DNA of 64,000 bases, taken from NCBI GenBank assembly GCA_034620365.1, contig JAQGEQ010000201.1, forward strand, positions 124,001-188,000, written 5' to 3'. The DNA comes from Pegea sp. RAD2-039 (taxonomy: Eukaryota; Chordata; Thaliacea; Salpida; Salpidae). Positions 12,716-26,400 of this stretch are shown here, in pieces. The notes below the pieces were generated by a model. That model made no database searches and was not told the origin of the DNA. It was given only the letters and a program-made list of their open reading frames with translations. How positions within the stretch are numbered: position 1 is the first letter of the stretch; every line of letters begins with the position of its first letter. Made by a program: the position numbers and the translations under genes.

Positions 12716-14500
12716 CTGAATAAAAGGTAAATTACAATTTGCTAATCATAACGAAGTTTTAAAATGTGAAAAAACTATTAAAAAAGTGATTACATCAGCA
12801 AAACGTTCGATGTTTATTTAACTATTCCTGACCTTAAGAATAGTGAGTTGAGATCAGTGAAGCGTGAAATTATTCAGTGAAATTTCTACCTCTGTAGAAA
12901 TTTTAATTCTAAACATTTATTGAATAAAACTTAAATCTTTTTGTTGTTGTTTGATTATGAAATATTGTATAAGTAAATAATGATGTTTTACTATGTTTCA
13001 CATAAAGGTAACCATAAAATCAGCCGTAACTTGAAAATTCCAAAAAAATATAAATTGAAATGAATTCATAAATAAAACTAAATAATATGTGACTGGAAGT
13101 TAAATTTCTCGAAGTGATTGGTCGTTAAAGATTTTGTTCAAACATCTTATTTCATTTTTTTGTTTAGATAAGGATGAGTTTTATATATATCAAATTAAAC
13201 ACTGAATAGTTTTGTAAAAAACTCGTTGAAATTTTCTGTAAATATATGTAAACTAAAGAAATCAGTGAGTTTATTTGAAAATTGTCAAAACTTTAATAAA
13301 CAAAGAATATCTCAAAAACAAATATTTGAAAATGCATCAAAATTTAGAAGGACTAAAAATGATATAAAATAGACAATCACACAAAAATTCTGTTTATTTT
13401 TAATAATAAATTTTCTAAAGTTTTACGAGTTTACTGAAGAAATAGTGTGGCAAAATTGTTTGATTAAAGGTTTTCGACTACAATCAAAGGGAAACGATTG
13501 CAGCAGAAGAAGTGACGTCGCTGTGATTAGTTACTTATTAAACAGGTTTTTGATATCTTCTACAGCGCTTTCTAGCGTTATAAACTAACAATTTGTTGAC
13601 TTTTAAAAGTATCAGTTTCATCTAAATATAAACCGTCCACAAAAATCCTTGGTTGCTTTTTCTTACTCAAATTTATTATGAGCAATATTTAAATTTAAAC
13701 TTTTTGACCCATAAGTAAAAAGTTATAACAATTATATTTTAAAGCAGGTGCTGTGTGATTTGATATTAGAAACAGGAAAGAAACTTTGACCAACAAGCAC
13801 AAGGGTTGATTTTAAGACAAACTATTTTTAGCTTCACTTTATTTTCGAAGAGCAATTAAAGGCCAAAGTACTAAACCGACCTATTTATTTCAAGTTTGTA
13901 TAAAAAGCGTTGAATTCCATTCAACTTTGCTTAAATTGCAACTTCTTATCATACTGCTAGGCGATCAATAATATAATTTCCTGAGTATTTTGATAATTCT
14001 GAAATCTTTTATGAATGAGTTTATGCTGAAATTGAACAAGTTACAAAAATTCATTTTCTTTACTTTTCTTAATAATTAGTTTGAGATTTCCGTTAAAACT
14101 AATATGTTACTAAACAGGAGGATGAAAGAGATTTGGAAGAAAATTTAATCCAAGGTCATGTACATGGTACAAAAATAATTAAAGCAGTCAGTTCAGTATC
14201 TTTACTGGTAAATAAATTATCAAACACTAATTTCATTAAAGTTTAAATAGCTATTCTAGTGAGTCTATCATTTTATTTGTAAATATCCATGACCAACAAA
14301 CCAGCCCATGTAGTTTGTAGTTTAATGGGGGATGACAGCACAATGTCTGCCAGTAAAACATATATTCACAATATTTCTACATACAGATTTCATTTCACAG
14401 ATAATAAAATTCATAAACAGTTTCAAAAATAAATATGTTCTACAATTAATTTCATTCCACGAGATTTCTATTAAAAACACAATGCTGAAGATAAAAATAA
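12716..14500. other. A+T-rich upstream region of TRAK
   Basis: No certain coding exon. Around 12820-12900 and 13440-13570 base composition is more balanced, with a TGACGTCG site near 13513 and a CTAGCG word near 13575. These are candidate 5' UTR exon or promoter DNA for the minus-strand TRAK gene; this is inference only. Confidence 0.4.
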
Positions 14501-14504
14501 AATC

Positions 14505-17500
14505 AACATGGGACCACAAAGTTCAAATCGAATCTGGGACACTTAGATGGATAATAAGAGATTTAAACTCTCGAATACAAAGTTTAAATCAAATCTGGGA
14601 CCCTTGAAAGAATGATCAGAGATCTCAACTCTCGAATACAAAGTTCAAAACGAATCTGGGACCCTTGAAACAATGATCGGAGATCTTAACTCTCGACTAC
14701 AAAGTTCAAAACAAATCTGGGACCCTTGAAACAATGATCAGAGATCTTAACTCTCGACTACAAAGTGCAAATCAAATCTGGGACCCTTGAAAGAATGATC
14801 AGAGATCTCAACTCTCGAATACAAAGTTCAAAACGAATCTGGGACCCTTGAAACAATGATCAGAGATCATAACTCTCGACTACAAAGTTTAAAACGAATC
14901 TGGGGAACCTTGGAACAATGACCAGAGAGCTTAACTCTCGACTACAAAGTTTAAAACAAATCTGGGGACCCTTGGAACGATAATCAGAGATCTTAACTCT
15001 CGACTACAAGGTTTAAAACGAATCTGGGACCCTTGGAACAATAATCAGAGATCTTAACTCTCGACTACAAAATTCAAAACGAATCTGGGACCCTTGGAAC
15101 AATAATCAGAGATCTTAACTCTCGACTACAAAGTTCAAATCGAATCTGGGACCCTTGAAACAATGATCAGAGATCTTAACTATCGACTACAAAGTTCAAA
15201 ACGAATCTGGGATCCTTGGAACAATAATCAGAGATCTTAACTCTCGGCTGCAAAGTTTAAAACAAATCTGGGACCCTTGAAACAATGATCAGAGATCTTA
15301 ACTCTCGACTGCAAAGTTTAAAACGAATCTGGGGAACCTTGGAACAATGACCAGAGAGCTTAACTCTCAAATACTGAATTCAAATCGAATCTGAAACCTT
15401 TGGAACGATAATCAGAGATCTTAACTCTCGACTACAAAGTTCAAATCGAATCTGGGAACTTTGGAACAATAGTCAGGGATCTTAACTCTCGACTACAAAG
15501 TTTAAAAGGAATCTGGGACCTTTGGAACAATAGTCAGGGATCTTAACTCTCGACTACAAAGTTCAAATCGAATTTAGGACCCTTGGAACGATAATCAGAG
15601 AGCTTAACTCTCGACTACAAAGTTCAAAACGAATCTGCGACCCTTGGAACAATAGTCAGAGATCTTAACTCTCGACTGCAAAGTTTAAAACGAATCTGGG
15701 GAACCTTGGAACAATGACCAGAGAGCTTAACTCTCGACTACAAAGTTTAAAACAAATCTGGGGACCCTTGGAACGATAATCAGAGATCTTAACTCTCGAC
15801 TACAAAGTTTAAATCGAATTTAGGACCCTTGGAACAATAATCAGAGATCTTAACTCTCGACTACAAAATTCAAAACAAATCTGGGACCCTTGAAACAATG
15901 ATCAGAGATCTTAACTCTCGACTGCAAAGTTTAAAACGAATCTGGGGAACCTTGGAACAATGACCAGAGATCTTAACTCTCAAATACTGAATTCAAATCG
16001 AATCTGAAACCTTTGGAACGATAATCAGAGATCTTAACTCTCGACTACAAAGTTTAAAACAAATCTGGGACCCTTGAAACAATGATCAGAGATCTTAACT
16101 CTTGACTACAAAGTTTAAATCGAATCTGGGACCCTTGGAATAATAATCAGAGATCTTAACTCTCGACTACAAAGTTCAAAACAAATCTGGGACCCTTGAA
16201 ACAATGATCAGAGATCTTAACTCTCAACTACAAAGTTTAAAACAAATCTGGGGACCTTGGAACTATGATTAGAGATCTTAACTCTCGACTACAAAGTTCA
16301 AATCGAATCTGGGACCCTTGGAACGATAATCAGAGATCTTAACTATCGACTACAAAGTTCAAAACGAATCTGGGACCCTTGGAACGATAATCAGAGATCT
16401 TAACTCTCGACTACAAAGTTTAAAACGAATCTGGGACCCTTGGAACGATAATCAGAGATCTTAACTCTCGACTACAAAGTTTAAATCGAATCTGGGGACC
16501 TTTGAAACGATAATCAGAGATCTTAACTCTCGACTACAAAGTTTAAAACGAATCTGGGACCCTCGGAACGATAATCAGAGATCTTAACTCTCGACTATAA
16601 AGTTTAATACGAATCTGGGATCCTTGGAACAATGATCAGAGATCTTAACTCTCGACTACAAAGTTTAAAACGAATCTGGGACCCTTGGAACGATAATCAG
16701 AGATCTTAACTCTCGACTACAAAGTTTAAAACGAATCTGGGACCCTTGGAACGATAATCAGAGATCTTAACTCTCGACTACAAAGCTTAAAACGAATCTG
16801 GGACCCTTGAAACAATAATCAGAGATCTTAACTCTCGGCTGCAAAGTTTAAAACGAATCTGGGACCCTTGGAACAATAATCAGAGATCTTAACTCTCGAC
16901 TACAAAGTTTAAAACAAATCTGGGACCCTTGAAACAATGATCAGAGATCTTAACTCTCGACTACAAAGTTCAAATCGAATCTGGGACCCTTGGAACAATA
17001 ATCAGAGATCTTAACTCTCGGCTGCAAAGTTTAAAACGAATCTGGGACCCTTGAAACAATGATCAGAGATCTTAACTCTTGACTACAAAGTTCAAATCGA
17101 ATCTGGGACCCTTGGAACGATAATCAGAGATCTTAACTCTCGACTACAAAGTTTAAAACAAATCTGGGGACCTTGGAACTATGATTAGAGATCTTAACTC
17201 TCGACTACAAAGTTCAAATCGAATCTGGGACCCTTGGAACGATAATCAGAGATCTTAACTCTCGACTACAAAGTTCAAAACAAATCTGGGACCCTTGAAA
17301 CAATGATCAGAGATCTTAACTCTCGACTACAAAGTTTAAAACAAATCTGGGGACCTTGGAACTATGATTAGAGATCTTAACTCTCGACTACAAAGTTCAA
17401 ATCGAATCTGGGACCCTTGGAACGATAATCAGAGATCTTAACTATCGACTACAAAGTTCAAAACGAATCTGGGACCCTTGGAACGATAATCAGAGATCTT

Positions 17501-18857
17501 AACTCTCGACTACAAAGTTTAAATCGAATCTGGGGACCTTTGAAACGATAATCAGAGATCTTAACTCTCGACTACAAAGTTTAAAACGAATCTGGGACCC
17601 TCGGAACGATAATCAGAGATCTTAACTCTCGACTATAAAGTTTAAAACGAATCTGGGATCCTTGGAACAATGATCAGAGATCTTAACTCTCGACTACAAA
17701 GTTTAAAACGAATCTGGGACCCTTGGAACGATAATCAGAGATCTTAACTCTCGACTACAAAGTTTAAAACGAATCTGGGACCCTTGGAACGATAATCAGA
17801 GATCTTAACTCTCGACTACAAAGTTTAAAAGGAATCTGGGACCTTTGGATCAGGGATCTTAACTCTCGACTACAAAGGAATCTGGGACCCTTGGAACGAT
17901 AATCAGAGATCTTAACTCTCGACTACAAAGTTTAAAACAAATCTGGGACCCTTGAAACAATGATCAGAGATCTTAACTCTCGACTACAAAGTTTAAAACA
18001 AATCTGGGACCCTTGAAACAATGATCAGAGATCTTAACTCTCGACTACAAAGTTCAAAACGAATCTGGGACCCTTGGAACAATAATCAGAGATCTTAACT
18101 CTCGACTACAAAGTTTAAAACGAATCTGGGACCCTTGAAACAATGATCAGAGATCTTAACTCTCGACTACAAAGTTTAAATCGAATCTGGGACCCTTGAA
18201 ACAATAATCAGAGATCTTAACTCTCGACTACAAAGTTTAAAACGAATCTGGGACCCTCGGAACGATAATCAGAGATCTTAACTCTCGACTATAAAGTTTA
18301 ATACGAATCTGGGATCCTTGGAACAATGATCAGAGATCTTAACTCTCGACTACAAAGTTTAAAACGAATCTGGGACCCTTGGAACGATAATCAGAGATCT
18401 TAACTCTCGACTACAAAGTTTAAAACGAATCTGGGACCCTTGGAACGATAATCAGAGATCTTAACTCTCGACTACAAAGCTTAAAACGAATCTGGGACCC
18501 TTGGAACGATAATCAGAGATCTTAACTCTCGACTACAAAGTTTAAAACAAATCTGGGACCCTTGAAACAATGATCAGAGATCTTAACTCTCGACTACAAA
18601 GTTCAAATCGAATCTGGGACCCTTGGAACAATAATCAGAGATCTTAACTCTCGGCTGCAAAGTTTAAAACGAATCTGGGACCCTTGAAACAATGATCAGA
18701 GATCTTAACTCTCGACTACAAAGTTTAAAACAAATCTGGGACCCTTGAAACAATGATCAGAGATCTTAACTCTCGACTACAAAGTTTAAATCGAATCTGG
18801 GGACCTTTGAAACGATAATCAGAGATCTTAACTCTCGACTACAAAGTTTAAATCGAT
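14505..18857 (+). repeat. 61-bp minisatellite array 2, about 71 copies, intergenic
   Basis: The same 61-bp unit as the TRAK-intron array, in the same orientation, over 4.35 kb. Variant units recur in blocks: the rare GACTATAAAGTTTAATAC variant near 16590 returns near 18285, and a block with GGAACTATGATTAGAG appears near 16255, 17175 and 17350. Whole multi-unit blocks have therefore been copied within the array. It lies between the 5' end of TRAK and the 3' end of Rab5. Confidence 0.97.
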
Positions 18858-19400
18858 TTTATTGAATCGAAAATCTAAATTTTATTAAATTACTTTTTAT
18901 AAGTTGAATATTTTTACATCTTCCAATTTAACAACAAACAAATGAGAAAAGAGATCATAAGGAGATTAAAAGATGTGAAAGTTAAAGAAGAGGACGCGGT
19001 GATACGATGAGAAGATGTTGTATTATGCAGTCATCTGATGATAGGGATACAATCAAACTACAAATAACATGCTATCTTCATATAGAAAAAAAAACAATTT
19101 CAGAATTAGAAAAATTATATTAAGACCAGCCTTAATCACATGTGACGTCATCTATTTACACTTGATGACGTCATCAGAAGTTGTTTCAGTATTTACAGAA
19201 ACATGCGTCGGGAAATTGATGACGTCATCGAAAGGGATGATTGCAAAGAGCTAGCGATGGCGTCATAGTGACGTCACGAACGAACAGAGCTTCTTTTTTT
19301 ACATTAAACTCGAAAGTTGAGAAATTTGAGATGAAATATTTAATAATGAAGTTGGAAGTAAAGAAGAAGTATGACGTCATCGACGGCGTTTGTGACGTAA
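18858..19400. other. Rab5 3' flank rich in TGACGTCA
   Basis: Follows the chosen Rab5 stop codon. It holds a cluster of TGACGTCA octamers (about 19142, 19164, 19219, 19269, 19373), the same word found in the gene's introns. It may include a last intron and a short alternative terminal exon of Rab5: a minus-strand acceptor lies after TTTCGAG near 19310. Confidence 0.45.
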
Positions 19401-20473
19401 TCATCGAGATGCTGATCCACCACAACAAGATTTGGAAGATGATTCGGATGAAGCAGCAGGATCAGAAGATACATTAATCCCTCCTGCTTGTCTACCTCCG
19501 CCAAAGCTTTGATCGCTCTTTGGCAACTTTTCAGCTGCAATGACGTCATGGTTACGCGCGATTCAACACAAATACGTGACTCACCAATCGCGAGAAAAAT
19601 CTCGTTTACGTGCATCGCAGTTTTAGCAGATGTCTCCATGAACAAAAGTCCGTTTTCTTCAGAGTAAGCTGCTGCTTCCTGAACGAGGGTTTGATGACGT
19701 CATCAAAACGCGCGCTTTTTACTTACGTCATGTTCGACCATCCGTTTGCTTGTCAGATCAGCTTTGTTGCCGGCTAAGGCGATCACGATATTAGGACTTG
19801 CTTGCTGTTGGAGCTCTCGGACCCAGGTCTTCGCTCTCGTAAATGTGTCCTGATGATTATGATGACGTCGTAACATCGGTCGCAATTGAAGATTTTTTCA
19901 ATTTAATATTTTTTTAATTTTAAGAAATTTATGAATTTGTTGATGAAGTGTCGGGTCGTAAATAGATGAAAATCAGTTTTATGTGGTTCGTTAGAATTTG
20001 TATCATATGTGAGTCTTACACATTTAAAAAAGTAATTTAAAAAATTGAGCACCTAAATTGCTCTAGAGGCCTTAAATCGGATACAAGGGGTTGAAATATG
20101 ACTTACTTGATTAGTGATGTCATAAACAACGATAGCAGCTTGAGCGCCGCGATAATACATCGGTGCCAAGCTGTGGTACCTCTCCTGGCCTGCAGTGTCC
20201 CATATTTCAAATTTAACAGTAATATCTTGAAGACATACTGTCTGAGTGAGGAAAGCAGCTGATAAAAGACATGATTTGATGAGATGAAGATCACATCTCA
20301 AAGACATTACCTCCTATTGTTGATTCTTGATATTCATGAAATTGGCCTTTTACAAACCGTAACACTAAACTACTTTTACCAACTGCAGACTCGCCCAAAA
20401 GCACCAGTTTAAATTGACAAACCTTGCCTTGCTGTGATGCCGAGTTTCTTTGTAAAGGCGAACGGGAAGTCAT
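19401..20473 (-). CDS. Rab5: Rab5 small GTPase
   Basis: Early-endosome GTPase controlling endosome docking and fusion. Five exons: 20311-20473, 20107-20258, 19727-19849, 19585-19678, 19401-19534; 221 residues, close to the usual 215. All nucleotide-binding motifs are present: P-loop GESAVGKS (27-34), switch I with STIGAAF, WDTAGQE (74-80), GNKAD (132-136) and ETSAK (161-165). The effector region [19 protein letters not shown] and [15 protein letters not shown] are classic Rab5. The start is the first ATG ahead of a typical divergent N-terminus. Introns are about 48-52 nt apart from intron 2 (257 nt); introns 3 and 4 carry TGACGTCA palindromes. Odd point: in this model the prenylated Cys pair (214-215) is followed by GGSASR, unlike the usual terminal CCxx. 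A further intron just after the Cys pair is possible. Confidence 0.96.
19679..19726 (-). promoter_or_regulatory. 48-nt Rab5 intron with 18-bp perfect palindrome
   Basis: TTTGATGACGTCATCAAA at 19690-19707 is a perfect 18-bp palindrome and takes up more than a third of this intron, whose ends (GTAAGT and TTCAG) are canonical. A GCGCGC word lies just upstream of it. It could fold as a hairpin in the pre-mRNA or bind a bZIP dimer in DNA; the sequence cannot decide. Confidence 0.65.
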
Positions 20474-20479
20474 GTTAGT

Positions 20480-23400
20480 TGAAGGTTTAACTTAATGAGA
20501 AAATTGTTGACTGAAAAATTGAGGTTGATTTATTATTAACAAAAGAAGAAATTAAATAATCACAAGATTGGAAGAAACATGATTATGTGAAAAAAGTGGT
20601 GAAAAGGAGGAGTTACACTGAGGCAATAGATTGGAGAGTTTGAAGATTAGCCTGATTGGAAAATAAAGTTACAATTGATTTAGACTGATTAAAACTTATA
20701 TTTTATATGATAGTCAAAATATAAATATCAATTAAGCCAATTATAGATAAAGCTATTAGCTAAATAAACTTGGAAAAAGGTATGTTTAAATAAATACTTA
20801 AATAGAAGAAAAAGAAGATAAAAATGAAAATTGATTTAACTATTGAGTTTGTAGGCATCAACAAAATACAAATTATCAAAACGTCAAAGAAACTGGAAAC
20901 TAAACTGAAAAATTTGAAGAATGTTCAGGAACAGAACTATTTTTGATAAAAAACAAAATTATAATTATTTTGAAGCTAAACAGATAAAAAGAATTCTTTA
21001 TATAAAAGGATAAGTTACTTAAAAAATGATCATTTGTAAGTTGTTTTTTTATATCACTAAATCAGAAATCAGTAGAATAAGTGATAATGATGTCAAGCTT
21101 AAAATCAACAACTATACAGTAACTTGTTTACAAGATTTAATCACATATTACAAGGTTTTGTTTTGAAGCTAAAAATAGTTTTAAAAAAAAAACAACATTT
21201 TATGAAATTTTATCAAGTTACCAGGCAAGTAAATGTTAAGAAAAGTTTAGATTTAATAAAAAGAATTTGGAATTTATAATTAAAGCAAAATATTTATCTT
21301 TTAGAGAAAAATAAATCCAAAACAATAATAATAGGAATGAAAATAGAATCTTTTTACACACCTATGTTTCAATCTAGTGGTTTTTATGCACCCCAGTTTA
21401 GAAATATAATCAAATGATAACTTTTATTTAAACTTGCCCCACAAATAACCAAATACTGATTTTATTCAACTTTACATTTGAAGAAAGCTTTTTTTAACTT
21501 AAAAAAAAACAACTTGCTCTTGTAAATTAAATAATAAAACTAAAAATACTTTTGCAATGTAAATAGATTCAAATAAAATTGAAAAATAAAAATCAAACTA
21601 AAAAAACAGAAAAAGAACAGATAATTTAAACTAGATATTTTGACATTTAAGTTCATGAACTCTTCTATAAATAAATGAAATAGTTCTTTAATAAACTATT
21701 AGAAGTGTAAGAAATTAAATCAAATTTCTTCTCATCTGGAATTGTAAAAGTTATTATTTACATTTGAAATAATCAAAACAAATACATTAAAACCTCATTA
21801 GTAATCTGGAACTGAGTTTATAAAATGTAAATTTTAAAGAAATAGCAAAAGTTAATTTTAACTTTATTTAGTAACTTCTTTAATAAATAAGAATATTATT
21901 TATACTTCAAATAATGATATCAAACATTAAAAATATAATCAAAATGATACTATCATTATAAAAACGTTATTGATATCAAATATAAAATTAAGTTAATTGT
22001 AACAAAAGAAGTTTATAATTTTATAATAGATTTTAAAATCTGAATGAAGAACATAAACCTTTATTTATATATTTATTGCTAAATTTTGTTTTAAAATATT
22101 AGAATTCACTACAAACATCATCAAATATAAATTTGAATCCATTTGAACATTAAGTTATAAATAAATACTAAGCTTCATAAGCTCTTACTAATTTAGTCAA
22201 AACCTAATGTTGATAACAGCAAAAAAATAGTTAGAAGATAGATTATTGATTTTTGTCAACTAGTTTTATGATAAACTACTTTAAAAGTTAATACTCTAAA
22301 TGGCACTAAAAATTTCTCAACTGTCAAATGAGACCACAAAAAAAATTATTTGGTATTCAATTGTAGTATTTGAAATTAAAGATAAAATATTTATTTATAA
22401 AATAAAAATTGTTGATGCAATAGTAAACTTGTTTTAATATACAAATATTTTAATAGTTTTATTTTGAACAAGAAAGATTGTTGAGAATAAATCATAAAAT
22501 TTTAGTTGCTGAAATGTTCTATAAAAGTAAAAAGTTCTATTTTGTAAAAAACATATGTGGCATAAAAGATTCAGTTTTTTGATTTGTTTTTTAATGTAAA
22601 TTTATTCAAACAAATTTAAAGTCAAATTTTACAAAAATGAAAAAAATATAAAAGGATTAGTTGAAAACTCACCATTGAATAGTAAATCTAGACTTATAAA
22701 TTATATATTGTTTAATGTATTAGAAGAATTTATATAAAAAGGTACAAATCAAGTAACAAATTTTGTTCAAGTTTTTGTTTCAATCATACAAATAAAGTTT
22801 AAATCTAAATTTTGTTAAAATCAGTTCAAAGGTTCAAAAGATATTCAAAAATGTAGATAACAGATATGGCTAAAATCAAAGAGTATATCAAAACTTGCTA
22901 TTAGCATTGCATCAAAGATAAATGATTTCAGTAAAACTATTTAAAACAAAAATTTCAATTGAACAAATGAAAAAATATTAATTTTTCAACAAAACTGTTT
23001 TGAAAGTTTCATAAGACTTTATCAAAAATAACCTTAAAAACAAGTTTTTGGTAATAAAAAGCTTTGCAGTTTTATTTTTAGGGTAATAGAAAGAAGCTAT
23101 AAAATACAACTTATCAAGTTTTTACATTCAAACAAATTAATGAACTTTTATTTAACAAAATTAACATTTTTGATTATTTTATTAAAAATTCAAATAAATA
23201 TTAAAGTCGGAAATGTTAAAAATCAAAATAAATCTAAAACTTAATAAAAATCTAAAGAAACTTTGTTTTATAAAAAAAAAGGATTTTAGTAATAAAATAT
23301 TTCATAATAACAAAGTACTAGTCGACAGTTAAAAATGTAAACAAAATATCAATAATTAATATGAAATTTATTAAGTGATAAAAGACAAAGCTGATATTAA

Positions 23401-26400
23401 TTTGAGTGAAAATGTAAAAAACAAGTTAAAAAATAAAGCCACAAAAATATGAAAAACGCCTTAACAGGCTTTTGAGTTGAGACAAATAGAAAAAGTTATT
23501 GATGGCGTAATTACAGTTGCCCAAATTTATCAATACTTTATTGATATAAAATAATTTTTTGTTGTCCTACTTAGAAAAGAAATAATTACGAAATTTAATA
23601 ACAAGTTTCTTGTTTGATATAAAACTTTTTTTGAGTTTTGATTAATTTGTATATAAAAGTATTGATTGCAACTTATTTTATATATAAGTAAGACAAATTT
23701 AGAAGCTAAAGTTTTAAAAGTATATTTGAAATTCAGCTTAAAATTAACTTTGTTCAAATAATTATTAGTTTTTATTAGTCTTGAATTGATGTATACGTTA
23801 TCACACAGAATTTCATTAAGTATTAGGCAATTTTGATTGAAAAACTAATAGATATGAACAAGATAAATATTTTGAAACCAGTATACAAAAATTAAAAATT
23901 TATTTTACTTAAATGATCATACAATGTGCCCAGCTTAGTGTGATATATATTTATTTTTAAAACTGATTCTATTTCAAAAAAATTTAATAATTTAAAGTTG
24001 AAGCCAATATATTTTTTAAATAACTCATAAATTTAGATTTTTCTTAAGTATTGTATACTCAATAAATTGCAGTATATAAATTAAGTAAATTTCTTTTTCA
24101 GTACTAAACTTTAAAAATTAACTTAAACAACAATGAGTCACAAAAAATTAAACGGTTAGTATACGTATTCAAAAATATGTCATCCCAAAAACATTTCCCA
24201 ATTATCTGGCTGAACAAACAGTTGATACAAACATGAAAGCAAAGTCGACAGTCACTAAGAAACTTGTTCTTTGGAAAATAAATTAAGTATACCATAAATG
24301 TTAACTCGATCGAAAATAAATAATTCGATTTCAACTTACCTAGGAAGTACGTCCGATATTGTTAAAACAGTGAACTATCGCTTTAACATACGTTTCTAAG
24401 TAATTAGTTAAGTCTTGAGTATTCTACGTATCCATTTATCTAGCACAAAATCTGTCCGATAATTTTTCTTGATGATATTTCCTGAGTTTTAGAAGTCACG
24501 ATGCTAAATCAATCGACCTAGTGATGAGTTGTGCTCTATATGAGGGTTTTAACAAGACTTACACGTTAAAAATACTTTTATCACGCCGTCAGTATAATCA
24601 GCTAAAAATGTATGCTTAAAGCATTTTTAAATTTTCTAAAATTGAAATATTAATAACCGTCATAAAATGTTTTTTATAAGATGTAAACAAAATTTTGACA
24701 TTTAAATGATTAAAGTCAATTCATTCTGTTTTATTTACTTCATATTATGGTCATTTATTCAACAAATTTTTCATTCAAAAAATTACTAAAGCCAAAATCT
24801 TTTCCTTATATATGCAAAACTGTATATAGCTTTTGTTTAGTTCATTTGATAATGGAGCTTTTATAGATGAAGGAGCTAAATTGACCTTTATGGTTTCTAC
24901 CTCGATTTTTATATAAAATTTAGAAAGTATATGCAAATTGCATAGTTACTGATACAGATGTGAAAATTTGCGTAATATTCAAAACAACTAATAATTATTT
25001 TAATTCAAACAGTTTTTAGAATGTCTACAAAATCTACAGTACAAATTTATAATCTACATTACAAAAAAAAACGATTTATTTTCAAAATTTATTATAAGCA
25101 CCTAATCATTCAACAGCTTTGGATCGGTCGTAGGTTTCTGTTATAAAACCTAATCACCAAACAGATATCCCTAAAATTCTAGTATCTTGAGCTGATTAAG
25201 AGATAACATTGTTTGTTGAACAAACTGTAATGTATTTATCAAGGAATGCAGTTAACATTTTTGAAAAGTTGTTTTTAATACTGCTTTGAACTGATTCGAA
25301 AACTCAGCAAGACACAAATATGTTTTTTGTTGGTTTTAAGTTTACCAAAGTTGCCCTGAAAGCTGATAGCTTTCGTTATTTTGATGTTTTATTAGTGAAT
25401 AAATAATTCCGACTATCCTTCATACAAATTTTAGTGAATTTTATAGTAAATTTAATTATGATTCTAATGGATATTAGCAAAAAATCATTTTATTTAAGTA
25501 CCAATTGTTATATGAAACTGAAAAGATAAATAGATAGTTTGAAATATCAATTTGAAAATTACTTCCGATTTTCTGAATCCTAAATCTTAAAATTTAGTTC
25601 ATGATTATTTCATTTTTATTCCTTTTTTAAATACTTTAAAAAAATCTACTTTGATTTGGAGCTGTGAAATGAATTTGGTGTTTTACGTAAATTCCCTAAT
25701 TTAATAAAGTTAATTTCAGATTTTCAAAAGTGTTTTCATGGCGCTTTATAATTTTCAGCATTCAGCATTTTATTAATAGCTTTAAATAAGTATTTGTTAG
25801 ATAAAATATTTTTTGTTTCCATTGGGTTAGTTCTATGTAAATTTGTAAATGTTATTGGTTTACTCTTTAATTTTATCATATTTTAGTTTTTTAACAATAC
25901 TTTTATCACTAATGTGGTTGACTAAAAAGATAATTTATTAAAATTTTAATGATTTAATCTGATAATAATCTATATGACTACATTGTGTTAAATTTAGTAA
26001 TTTTTTTCTATTTTCTTGTATTTTTTAAACCTCTTTGTAATAAATTCTAAACAAAATATTTAGAACACTTAATCAAGCTTTTGCATAATTATCTGTTTTT
26101 AAGTTCATTATGTGACTTTTATTAGTATCTTAAGTATAAAGAAGCTTAAATTTCGAAATTTTAATTTAACATTTTTTTTTAATAATTTTAATCAGTGTCA
26201 CTTGCATAATTTCTTTTTACTAAACTAAATTATTCTGTGTCTAGTTTTTAATGTATTTATTTGTTTGTGAAATAATTATTTAGATATCTCTTCTTATATT
26301 TGAAGTATTGTTGTAGAATTTTAATGTTTTTAATACTTTCTAATGATTGTTTGAATTTAATTAAAGTATTTGTAGAGTTGATTTTAGGTTTATATTTTTA

